Shown one piece after another: positions 49,700 to 56,313 of a DNA stretch of 64,000 nt. The notes under the pieces are model-generated. The model was not told the origin of the DNA. It ran no database searches and saw only the letters and a list, made by a program, of their open reading frames with translations. Origin of the DNA: Arthrobacter citreus (GTDB taxonomy: Bacteria; Bacillota; Bacilli; Bacillales; Bacillaceae_G); NCBI GenBank assembly GCA_013200995.1, contig CP053688.1, forward strand, positions 3,968,001 to 4,032,000, written 5' to 3'. Position 1 is the first letter of the stretch; each line of letters starts with the position of its first letter. The position numbers and the translations under genes were made by a program.

Positions 49700-49928
49700 C
49701 CTCATAGCACCAACAAGAAAACGTAAAAAAGTTGTTATAGTCTTGGAAGAGCTAGATTTCACTTGGGACGAATCAGAGGTAAAAGAATTTGTGAGACTTT
49801 GGAAAGAAGGTGCAAGTATTTGGGATTTGGCAAAAACCTTCCAAAGACCTCAAGCAGAAATAGCTTTACTCATTATGGACCAAGTTATAAAAGGCAGAAT
49901 CAAACCAAGAAAAATTGGTTTGGGTTAA
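49686..49928 (+). CDS. Hypothetical phage protein with helix-turn-helix-like core
   Basis: An 80-aa protein: basic N-terminus, then FTWDESEVKEFVRLWKEGAS followed by IWDLAKTFQRPQAEIALLIM, which has the length and spacing of a resolvase-type HTH. GGAAGGGGA is present upstream within the previous gene. Located between a zinc ribbon and a CodY-like winged helix. The family is common in Bacillus phages but I cannot give it a function. Confidence 0.72.
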   Translation: MKKDSLIAPTRKRKKVVIVLEELDFTWDESEVKEFVRLWKEGASIWDLAKTFQRPQAEIALLIMDQVIKGRIKPRKIGLG

Positions 49929-49943
49929 GAAAGGGGAAAAACA

Positions 49944-50219
49944 ATGATCATTAGTACAACTACTGAAATTATTGCAAATTGTTTATCGCGTTCGGAAGGT
50001 TTTGCAGTAAGAGAATTTTTCACCACTATAAAAGGTGAAGAAAAAGGAAAAATTTGCATTAAAACATTATCAACTACTAATTCAATAACTGTAGCTGCAA
50101 TAAGAAAATTAGAGATAGTGGGAATCCTTAAGACTCGTAGCTTAGGAACCAAGGGTACGCGCTACGAAATTATAAATATGGCTGCACTTCAAGATGTTGT
50201 AAGGAATTTGAAGTTATGA
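49944..50219 (+). CDS. Stand-alone CodY-type winged helix protein
   Basis: A 91-aa protein whose C-terminal half matches the CodY DNA-binding domain: the recognition segment AAIRKLEIVGILKTRSLGTK with GTRYEII parallels CodY's [21 protein letters not shown]. The GAF effector domain of CodY is absent, so it cannot sense branched-chain amino acids the same way. AAGGGGAA precedes the ATG; the stop overlaps rusA by ATGA. It may compete for CodY boxes or act as a phage regulator; this is inference. Confidence 0.78.
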   Translation: MIISTTTEIIANCLSRSEGFAVREFFTTIKGEEKGKICIKTLSTTNSITVAAIRKLEIVGILKTRSLGTKGTRYEIINMAALQDVVRNLKL

Positions 50220-50638
50220 GTAATCAAATTAATTTCACAATATACGGAGAACCAGTGGCGCAAGGGAGACCAAAGTTTAGTACTTTTGGTGGTAATGTCC
50301 GAGCTTATGATCCTAAAAAATCAAAAGAATTCAAGGAATACTGCAAACTAGCTGCAGCTGATCATAGACCAGAACAGCTTTTAGAAGGTCCATTAAAGTT
50401 AGAAGTTAAAGTTTATAAATCCATTTTAAAAAGCTTTTCAAAGAAAAAAGCAATTGAAGCCGAACAAGGCATTTTAAGGCCAACAACTAAGCCAGATGTA
50501 GACAACTACGTTAAAGGGGTTAAGGATGCTCTTAAATCAATCATTTGGAAAGATGACAACCAAGTTGTAGAGCTGACAGTTAGTAAATGGTATAGCAATT
50601 CACCGCGTATTGAAGTAACTATTAATCAATTATTCTAG
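50216..50638 (+). CDS. rusA: RusA-like Holliday junction resolvase
   Basis: A 140-aa endonuclease that resolves recombination and replication junctions. The signature catalytic region is intact: TTKPDVDNYVKGVKDALKSI then IWKDDNQVVELTVSKWYS, providing the Asp cluster. The N-terminus FTIYGEPVAQGRPKFS is typical. It follows the CodY-like gene by overlap and fits with RecT in this recombination module. Confidence 0.93.
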   Translation: MSNQINFTIYGEPVAQGRPKFSTFGGNVRAYDPKKSKEFKEYCKLAAADHRPEQLLEGPLKLEVKVYKSILKSFSKKKAIEAEQGILRPTTKPDVDNYVKGVKDALKSIIWKDDNQVVELTVSKWYSNSPRIEVTINQLF

Positions 50639-50651
50639 GAGGAACATTTTA

Positions 50652-51371
50652 ATGGCATACGTTGAGTTTAATGCATTAGTTAAAAAGGTAAATCTTAAAC
50701 CAAAAGGTGTAAAAGAAATTGTTTTAGAAATAAACGGTACTGCTTTGGATGGAAAGTTAGACCAGCTCTCAGAAATGATTGACCAAAAAGTTGAAGTTAA
50801 TTTAGATTCGTTAGTTGTTAATTACAACGTAACTATAAATGCTAAAACAAATAAACCTGTCACTGAATACAAAGTTGATGATAAAGGTGTTGTTTCAGAA
50901 GTACAGCCTACACATGAGCAACTAGAAGCTGATTTAGAGCTACCACCAGAAAAAGTAAAAACTCGTGTTGAAGAAGAACAATTGAATCGTGAAATCGTAG
51001 ATAACTTCATTTTGAGTGGATTATCACCAAATTATACAGATTTACCATATGACTTTGCGAACATCGTAAAACGAAAAATCGAAGGCGAATCATACTATAA
51101 ATTGGCTAACGAATTAGGAATTTCTTCTGGGAAGATTGTTGAGTTAGTGGACGAGTATCGTAAACGTGTAGCTGCATCTGCTGTAGCGTGGCATGAGTGG
51201 AAAGAAAACCAAGAGACAAATAGTTCTTCAGATAAGGATAAAGCTGAAAGCAACGAAGAAGCTGTTCCAGAAGAACAGATTTCAGAAACGGTTGGAGAAA
51301 ATGAAGTGGAAACTTCTGATGAAGAAGACGTTGATATAGATTTTGATTCGTTTGATAGCGAAGAATTTTAA
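50652..51371 (+). CDS. Acidic-tailed phage protein, possibly ssDNA-associated
   Basis: A 239-aa protein of unknown function. The N-terminal part (1-75) is beta-rich (VKEIVLEINGTALDGKLDQL, KVEVNLDSLVVNYNVTI); the middle (about 115-180) is helical with an HTH-like SYYKLANELGISSGKIVELV; the C-terminal 45 residues are very acidic and end DIDFDSFDSEEF. That end is similar in style to the RecT tail and to SSB tips, suggesting contact with replication or repair proteins. AGGAGG precedes the ATG. Alternative: a general phage early protein without DNA binding. Confidence 0.7.
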   Translation: MAYVEFNALVKKVNLKPKGVKEIVLEINGTALDGKLDQLSEMIDQKVEVNLDSLVVNYNVTINAKTNKPVTEYKVDDKGVVSEVQPTHEQLEADLELPPEKVKTRVEEEQLNREIVDNFILSGLSPNYTDLPYDFANIVKRKIEGESYYKLANELGISSGKIVELVDEYRKRVAASAVAWHEWKENQETNSSSDKDKAESNEEAVPEEQISETVGENEVETSDEEDVDIDFDSFDSEEF

Positions 51372-51381
51372 TTGAATATGG

Positions 51382-51402
51382 CAGGGGGATTTTCCTCCTG
51401 CT
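51382..51402 (+). terminator. Hairpin after the acidic-tailed gene
   Basis: GCAGGGGGA and TCCTCCTGC arms (one mismatch) followed by only TTT; a weak terminator or mRNA end. Confidence 0.45.
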
Positions 51403-51429
51403 TTAAAAAAACCATTAGGAGTTGATTTC

Positions 51430-51591
51430 GTGTTTAAAAGTCTCGTAGAGAAGTTTTTTAATAAGGTAATAGCAAAGCCTAAAACCCAAAACGAATCAAT
51501 ATACGTAGAAATTCCTAAGGATTACGAAGAAATATTCGAAGGTAATCCCCAGTTAGGTAACGAGAGCAATGTAATTTATTTCAAGAGGTGA
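51430..51591 (+). CDS. Small phage protein
   Basis: A 53-aa protein starting at GTG: MFKSLVEKFFNKVIAKPKTQ then NESIYVEIPKDYEEIFEGNP. TTAGGAG lies 8-9 nt upstream, and its stop (GGTGA) provides the ribosome site for the next gene. Amphipathic N-terminal helix, acidic middle. Family not recognised. Confidence 0.65.
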   Translation: MFKSLVEKFFNKVIAKPKTQNESIYVEIPKDYEEIFEGNPQLGNESNVIYFKR

Positions 51592-51596
51592 GCTAA

Positions 51597-51947
51597 TTGG
51601 AAACCTGCAAGTACCCAGGATGCGGATATAAAGCAGATTTTATTTCTAAGGTCCATTGTCGCGTTAATCACGGTATGGAACGTGAGGAGATTGAAAAGGA
51701 ATTCTGCAAAGAAACTGGAGTTAATAATAATCGCGCGAAAATGAGTTTGTTGAAATGGATACCTACAAAAGCACAAATTAAACATGCTGCAAAGTATGGA
51801 GTTAGTGAATCGAATCTTAAAAATCGGGGTGCATTAGGTTGGGATCTTGAAAGAGCAATGACTACGCCTCTTCATTCGTTTAATGAAGCTGGTCAGAACG
51901 GTGCTAAAAAATCTGATTTTAGATACAAATGGAGGGATAAGAAATGA
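51597..51947 (+). CDS. Phage zinc-finger-like protein
   Basis: A 116-aa protein with an N-terminal CKYPGCGYKADFISKVHCRV then NHG, a C2H2-like finger, followed by a helical, basic region (KWIPTKAQIKHAAKYGVSES). The TTG start lies 6 nt after GAGGTGAG. It overlaps the next gene by 4 nt (ATGA). Probably a DNA- or RNA-binding regulator; no named family is claimed. Confidence 0.7.
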   Translation: METCKYPGCGYKADFISKVHCRVNHGMEREEIEKEFCKETGVNNNRAKMSLLKWIPTKAQIKHAAKYGVSESNLKNRGALGWDLERAMTTPLHSFNEAGQNGAKKSDFRYKWRDKK

Positions 51948-52378
51948 AAAGGCAGCATTCACCAGCTCAAAAGGCTAAGAGGGAAGTAAGGCATTTTAAA
52001 AATATAGCTCAAAAAAGTTTAGCAATCGGTAAATGGTGGGAACAAAAACACTTTCATGTTCAAGAAGAATCAAATCATTGGAAAGAACGTTTCAATGATA
52101 AAAATCAAGAACATGAAGCCTTATACAGCCAATTTCATGGGTTAAGAAACGAATACTTTGAACGAAACGATGAGTTGAGTAATGCCAAACAAGAAATTCT
52201 TCACTATCAAAAGAGAATTGAAGAGCAAATGATTCGATTTAATAAAAATGAAAGTGAATTGATAAAAGAAGTTATAAATCTAGAAAATATAATAGTTCTA
52301 AAGGATAAGCAACTACTTGCGGTTAGTATATGGTTCGCGATTTATGTAGTGTTTGATATTGTTGGATATTTTATTTAA
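51944..52378 (+). CDS. Coiled-coil protein with C-terminal membrane anchor
   Basis: A 144-aa protein: basic N-terminus, a coiled coil over about 35-120 (YSQFHGLRNEYFERNDELSN, QEILHYQKRIEEQM) and one hydrophobic C-terminal helix (about 124-144, LLAVSIWFAIYVVFDIVGYF). It is predicted to be tail-anchored with the coil in the cytoplasm. GGAGGGA precedes the ATG. Function unknown. Confidence 0.7.
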   Translation: MKRQHSPAQKAKREVRHFKNIAQKSLAIGKWWEQKHFHVQEESNHWKERFNDKNQEHEALYSQFHGLRNEYFERNDELSNAKQEILHYQKRIEEQMIRFNKNESELIKEVINLENIIVLKDKQLLAVSIWFAIYVVFDIVGYFI

Positions 52379-52392
52379 GGGGAATGGGATAA

Positions 52393-52592
52393 ATGGAGAA
52401 AGTTAAAGTAGATTTAAACTATTTTAATCAACAATTAATAATTACTGGTTAGCTGGATTAGTTGGAAATGATGGCTTTACACCTCATGAGGCTTTAGAAA
52501 TGCTAGATGTAATCAAAAACAATACTTTTCATTCTCTTTGTGATTTAAGAAAAGAAGTTTCAGATGTTTCAGGAGATGAACAACTGAAATAA
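52393..52592 (+). pseudogene. Frameshifted small phage gene
   Basis: AGGGGAATGGG precedes an ATG at 52393 that opens MEKVKVDLNYFNQQLIITG and stops at 52450. In the -1 frame the reading continues NNYWLAGLVGNDGFTPHEAL, then EMLDVIKNNTFHSLCDLRKE and SGDEQLK to a stop at 52590. The two pieces make one plausible 66-aa protein if a single base is restored near 52432-52441. Either a true frameshift or a sequence error; the AATTAATAATT stretch is not a known slippery site. Confidence 0.6.
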
Positions 52593-52625
52593 AGATATTT
52601 AATATTTGTATATTTTATTTAAAGA

Positions 52626-52659
52626 GGGCCCAAACTTCATCTTTATGAAGTTTGGGCCC
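52626..52659. terminator. Very stable GC-rich hairpin ending the early region
   Basis: GGGCCCAAACTTCAT pairs perfectly with ATGAAGTTTGGGCCC (15 bp, 4-nt loop). No T run follows on the plus strand (CGTGGATC), so it could stop transcription only with help or protect the mRNA end. Confidence 0.7.
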
Positions 52660-52952
52660 CGTGGATCATCATTTTTAATCCGCACAGTAACTGAACTAAA
52701 AATAGTTTATATAATTTTTAAAGTTTTTATTTAAACAAGAAATTGATATAGATTTTAATTTCAATTTTAAAAAAAGGAATAAAAAATAACATGCTTTATC
52801 ATCTCCTTTAGAGATGATCCAGAGGGTTCCGCCGTTAGTAATATATAGTATATTCAATCTCATTAATATTGTGCATAACCCATGAAAGCCGGAAGCTTTT
52901 CGGAGAATTTAATTGCAACGGTACGAGAAAAAAGCGATATTGGAGGAGAACG
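52660..52952. other. Non-coding stretch between early and late-control genes
   Basis: AT-rich and gene-free. It includes a second hairpin ATCATCTC-N5-GAGATGAT (52798-52818) and ends in the ribosome site GGAGGAG for the next gene. In-frame codons upstream of 52953 (from 52869) have no ribosome site. Confidence 0.5.
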
Positions 52953-53108
52953 ATGAAACAAGGTAAACGTTCCACAAGGAGACAAGCTGTTTTAATCAGA
53001 TCGTATGGATTAAAACATGAAAATTGGCTAATCGTTAAAAACTTACCAGGTGAGTTACATATTGCACATCGGGAGACTGGTAGTAAAAAGGTTTTACCAA
53101 ATACCTAA
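52953..53108 (+). CDS. Small basic phage protein (DUF6906-like)
   Basis: A 51-aa protein, MKQGKRSTRRQAVLIRSYGL then KHENWLIVKNLPGELHIAHR. The pattern K(H/Q)GKRxTRRQ...NWLVVK...HRxTG recurs in many Bacillus phages just before the ArpU gene. GGAGGAG lies 7 nt before the ATG. Function unknown; the basic N-terminus suggests nucleic acid contact. Confidence 0.78.
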   Translation: MKQGKRSTRRQAVLIRSYGLKHENWLIVKNLPGELHIAHRETGSKKVLPNT

Positions 53109-53135
53109 CAACTCCTATGTTGAAGGAGGCATAAC

Positions 53136-53519
53136 ATGAATATTGAACAACTTTCATTTATTGATGAAGTAGATGAGAAAAAGGTTAGAAAAGCTGTTAT
53201 TAAACAGCTAAAACGATTCAAGGCTTTAAAAGTTGCTGTACAAAATAGAGATGAACAATTAGCTGAAGGTGTAACGAATCCATTTCCTAAGATCGTTGAT
53301 AAAGAAAAGGAAAAACGATTTAAAGTAAAGCAAATGGAAAGAGCTTTGGAGTATGCATTAGATGATATTGAACGTGAGATAATCGAAAAGAAATACTTGT
53401 CTCCAAATCGAATAAAGGATATTAATATTTATCCCGAACTTGGATTAAATAAGGATCAATTCTATGAGTATAAAAGACAAGCAATCTTTGCAATTGCTGA
53501 AGCACTCAACATTGTTTGA
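53136..53519 (+). CDS. arpU: ArpU family late transcription regulator
   Basis: A 127-aa protein of the ArpU/RinA-like group that controls late phage genes. Helical N-terminal region (VRKAVIKQLKRFKALKVAVQ), middle KVKQMERALEYALDDIEREI and a sigma-region-4-like C-terminus (ELGLNKDQFYEYKRQAIFAI). AAGGAGG precedes the ATG. It is the last early gene before the terminator; late genes begin 1.8 kb on, after an oppositely oriented cassette. Confidence 0.87.
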   Translation: MNIEQLSFIDEVDEKKVRKAVIKQLKRFKALKVAVQNRDEQLAEGVTNPFPKIVDKEKEKRFKVKQMERALEYALDDIEREIIEKKYLSPNRIKDINIYPELGLNKDQFYEYKRQAIFAIAEALNIV

Positions 53520-53566
53520 GTGTTTTTATTTATGGAGTAGTACGTTTATTTTTAACTTTAATTAAA

Positions 53567-53609
53567 ATAAAAAAGATTCTTACAAAGTTAGCAAGAATCT
53601 TTTTTTTTA
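53567..53609. terminator. Bidirectional terminator between arpU and the moron cassette
   Basis: AAAAAGATTCTT and AAGAATCTTTTT arms, T run of nine on the plus strand; on the minus strand it lies just after the stop of the 35-aa gene. Confidence 0.85.
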
Positions 53610-53610
53610 A

Positions 53611-53718
53611 TTACTTAACTGCTTTTCTTATTAATTTATAAATTCCAAATATAATTAAGCCAAATAATGCAAATCCTGCCAGCATTAAGACTAAACCTGC
53701 CGGATTAAAATTTATCAT
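53611..53718 (-). CDS. Small membrane protein of the moron cassette
   Basis: A 35-aa peptide, MINFNPAGLVLMLAGFALFG then LIIFGIYKLIRKAVK: one hydrophobic helix and a basic C-terminal end, expected to stay in the membrane with the Lys/Arg tail inside. GGAGGGG lies 7 nt before the ATG. It follows the secreted-protein gene by 13 nt and ends at the shared terminator, so the two form an operon. Could be a holin-like or partner peptide; unknown. Confidence 0.68.
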   Translation of the reverse strand: MINFNPAGLVLMLAGFALFGLIIFGIYKLIRKAVK

Positions 53719-53731
53719 TTATATCCCCTCC

Positions 53732-54619
53732 TTAAAAAGCGTATAAGTTAAACTCCCCATCATCAGTTGTAACTTCGGTATAAGCATTTGTGTAACCGTA
53801 TACTTCTACTGCAGTATATTTTACTGTTTTATCTGTATAAAGTGTAGTAGAAGATGTAGTAGTATTCGATGTTGAACCTGAATATATCTTACCTACACTC
53901 TTAAGACCAGTAGCGCCATAGCCAACATGCGTTATCACATTTTTAATTCGATTTACTTTTGAACCACCAGCTGTGATTTTAGACGTAACATCTCCTCTGT
54001 AAGATTGGTTTGTCCAACCATTGGATGTATATAGTTTTCCTTTAAAAGAAACTGTTACACCATGAAAAGTTTTGCCTTCAGAAAACGAAGCACTAGTATC
54101 ATTAAGTATTGAATAATCCAATGATTGTTCTTGGATATCTGCCGCGTTTAAATCATCAAAGTTCTGACCATAAGCTTGAATAAATTCAGCGTCTTCTGGT
54201 GCTAATGTCTCCCCTACACCATACACAGCATTTATTTCATTGTAACGTAGTTCTTGCTGTGCATTGCCTAAATTATAGTTATCAAAATAAATTACATCTT
54301 CAGGGTCGATAGGTTCGATTACCTCTCCATCAGCTTCATCAGTAAATGGTTGGAAATAACTAGAAGATGAAGAAGTACCATCTGGATAACTATTATAAAC
54401 ATTTATTATTTCCCCTGTGCCCTCAGAATTATAAGTGACAGTAGAATTAGTGTAAAACGGTGTCATAGCTGTATTTGGAGCAGAAGTATTATCAAATGTT
54501 GAGTAATCAGTATTCACTTCTGCTGCAAATGCATGTGTACTAACAGTTGGTGTAGCGATTGCTAACGTTAACACAAATGGTCCTACAAATTTCTTCGTAA
54601 ATCGAGATGTTTTTTTCAT
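53732..54619 (-). CDS. Secreted protein of unknown function encoded by the prophage
   Basis: A 295-aa exported protein with a clear signal peptide (MKKTSRFTKKFVGPFVLTLA, cleavage near residue 33 at HAFAAE). The mature part is rich in Thr, Ser, Asn and Tyr and poor in Lys, consistent with an extracellular beta-rich fold; the segment SEGKTFHGVTVSFKGKLYTS and the repeated Thr/Ser stretch near 250 stand out. There is no Cys. GGAGGAAC precedes the ATG. It is transcribed against the phage late direction with a 35-aa membrane peptide, the typical arrangement of a lysogenic-conversion gene. I recognise no family. Confidence 0.8.
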   Translation of the reverse strand: MKKTSRFTKKFVGPFVLTLAIATPTVSTHAFAAEVNTDYSTFDNTSAPNTAMTPFYTNSTVTYNSEGTGEIINVYNSYPDGTSSSSSYFQPFTDEADGEVIEPIDPEDVIYFDNYNLGNAQQELRYNEINAVYGVGETLAPEDAEFIQAYGQNFDDLNAADIQEQSLDYSILNDTSASFSEGKTFHGVTVSFKGKLYTSNGWTNQSYRGDVTSKITAGGSKVNRIKNVITHVGYGATGLKSVGKIYSGSTSNTTTSSTTLYTDKTVKYTAVEVYGYTNAYTEVTTDDGEFNLYAF

Positions 54620-55289
54620 TTTTGTTCCTCCGTCTTGTGGTTTGAATTTTGCAGTATAAATTACTACAAGATAAAAATTTCGTCATTTTATTAGAAAATC
54701 CTTCAAATATATGGAAAAAAATTAAAAAAATTGGTAAAAAAGGGTGAAAATAAAATGTTGACATTTTTGAATAACAGGTAAAAATAATCAATTTTATTCA
54801 TGTGAAAATACGAATGAGTAAAGAGAATATATAGGTGTTGGTAATATTTGAATTAGAGATAAAATAATCAATTATTTTGTTAGAAAAAGAATAGAAAAAA
54901 TTAGAAAAAATTTAAAAAAAATAATAAGAAATAGCTTTTTTTATTTTATCTCGAAAGAAAACCGACAAAATCTAGATAAAAGTGATGACAATTTTAGGGA
55001 TATTTCAGGGGAAGTTTTGAATTACCATAAAAAGTAAACTTTTCTTATCAGCTAATTTAGTTGATGGGAGAAGCATGAGCTCCTGTATCAATTATGTAAC
55101 TCGATTAATCGATGGATTAAGGAATGGCTTGGATTTAACCCCCAAGAATTCCTGATTCCTTAGCAGCTAGTCTGCATAGGTTAAGGCGAGGCAGGAGTTA
55201 AGAGTACTCCAAAACTTTTTTATTCTTTGTAAACTAGTTCTGATAGAGAGGTTCCCCCTTCTCCTTACTTCTAATGGGTCTAGTTTAGA
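54620..55289. other. Large intergenic region with a structured segment before the late genes
   Basis: 54640-55050 is very AT-rich (promoter region of the secreted-protein gene and spacer; TTGACA at about 54758). From about 55055 to 55210 base composition rises and stable helices appear: AAGGAAT-GG-CTTGG pairs with CCAAG-A-ATTCCT (55119-55153), and GGAG/CTCC near 55066-55084. No ORF with a ribosome site fits it. It directly precedes the packaging genes and is a candidate late leader RNA or ArpU target. Confidence 0.5.
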
Positions 55290-55691
55290 GTGAATAAAAA
55301 TAGAAGGGTGATTGTTATCCCATTAAAACCATTAAGGCCATGTAACAAACATGGATGTCCTAATTTAACACGCAATTCATATTGCGATGAACATCAATAT
55401 ATTAAAGAACAACAGGACATGCTTCGTGCTAAACGATACGATCAATACAAGCGTGACCAACGAAGCAAATCATTCTATGATTCTACCTTATGGAAGAAGG
55501 TAAGAGACTCAGTGATGAGAAGAGACCTTGGCCTATGCCAGCAATGTAAACGTGAAGATAAGGTAATCTTGGCTGATGTGGTCCATCATATTGTAGAGGT
55601 TAAAGTGGACTGGTCAAAACGATTAGATAAGAATAACCTTGAGGCGTTGTGCCATTCGTGCCATAACAAGGTAGACCATAAGGAGCAATAG
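55290..55691 (+). CDS. HNH endonuclease of the packaging module
   Basis: A 133-aa HNH nuclease of the type encoded beside HK97-like terminases and needed for cos cleavage. N-terminal zinc knuckle CNKHGCPN...YCDEH, then the beta-beta-alpha-metal fold: CQQCKRED, the catalytic VVHHIVEVK and NLEALCHSCHNKVDH. The GTG start at 55290 is the farthest upstream; a GTG at 55308 is also possible since neither has a strong ribosome site. Confidence 0.9.
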   Translation: MNKNRRVIVIPLKPLRPCNKHGCPNLTRNSYCDEHQYIKEQQDMLRAKRYDQYKRDQRSKSFYDSTLWKKVRDSVMRRDLGLCQQCKREDKVILADVVHHIVEVKVDWSKRLDKNNLEALCHSCHNKVDHKEQ

Positions 55692-55848
55692 AATGGGTTG
55701 TACCGAACGATAGCTTGTCTAGGTCAAATAGTATTCAGAGAAGGGGTAGGGGTGTCCAAAAAGCTAGGATGCGTGTCTGTAATACCGCGTATCCAATCAA
55801 ACGCAAAAAAAATTCCCCACGGGGTTTTTCAGAAGGAGGTGAGTAGCT
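55692..55848. other. Gap between HNH and terS, candidate cos region
   Basis: Gene-free 157 nt with GGGGTAGGGGTGTCC (about 55743-55758), an ACGC-rich part (GCGTGTCTGTAATACCGCGT) and a CCCCACGGGG palindrome near 55815. Phages with this gene order usually have their cohesive-end site here; the exact nicks cannot be read. Confidence 0.4.
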
Positions 55849-56313
55849 GTGGCGGGACAAAAACAACCAATTGATTTATTGCTTATCAAAGGGAAGAAGC
55901 ATTTCACTAAAAAAGAAATCGAGGAGCGGAAAGCAACAGAAGTTAAAGCTCCATCGGATAAGGTCAAACCACCTGCTTACCTTCCGAGTAACTTGAAAAG
56001 GGAATTTAAAAAAATAGCTGACGAGTTAATGCAAATCGGGATTATGACAAATCTTGATGTTGATGCATTAGCTCGTTTTTTAATTGCTAAAAATATGTAC
56101 GTGAAAATCTCAAATCAGTTAATCGATTTGGATCCAATAAGTGAGAAGTTTGAAACACTTATAGCTCACCAGGATAAATTCTTCAAGCAATCTAGACAAT
56201 CAGCGATGGATTTAGGATTAACTATTTCTTCTAGATGTAAGTTAGTTATTCCTAAGAATGATGAAGATAAAGAAAAGACTGCTTCGCAAAAGAGATTCGG
56301 TGATCGTATATGA
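55849..56313 (+). CDS. terS: Terminase small subunit (P27 family)
   Basis: DNA-recognition subunit of the packaging motor. 154 aa with the P27 pattern: basic N-terminus (LLIKGKKHFTKKEIEERKAT), PPAYLPSNLKREFKKIADEL and the LDVDALARFLIAKNMYVKIS helices. GTG start behind AGAAGGAGGTGA. It overlaps terL by ATGA. Confidence 0.92.
   Translation: MAGQKQPIDLLLIKGKKHFTKKEIEERKATEVKAPSDKVKPPAYLPSNLKREFKKIADELMQIGIMTNLDVDALARFLIAKNMYVKISNQLIDLDPISEKFETLIAHQDKFFKQSRQSAMDLGLTISSRCKLVIPKNDEDKEKTASQKRFGDRI

Noticed and set aside
54540..54791. 83-aa minus-strand frame overlapping the start of the secreted-protein gene
   Set aside because: Runs through AT-rich promoter sequence and the signal-peptide codons in another frame; no ribosome site.
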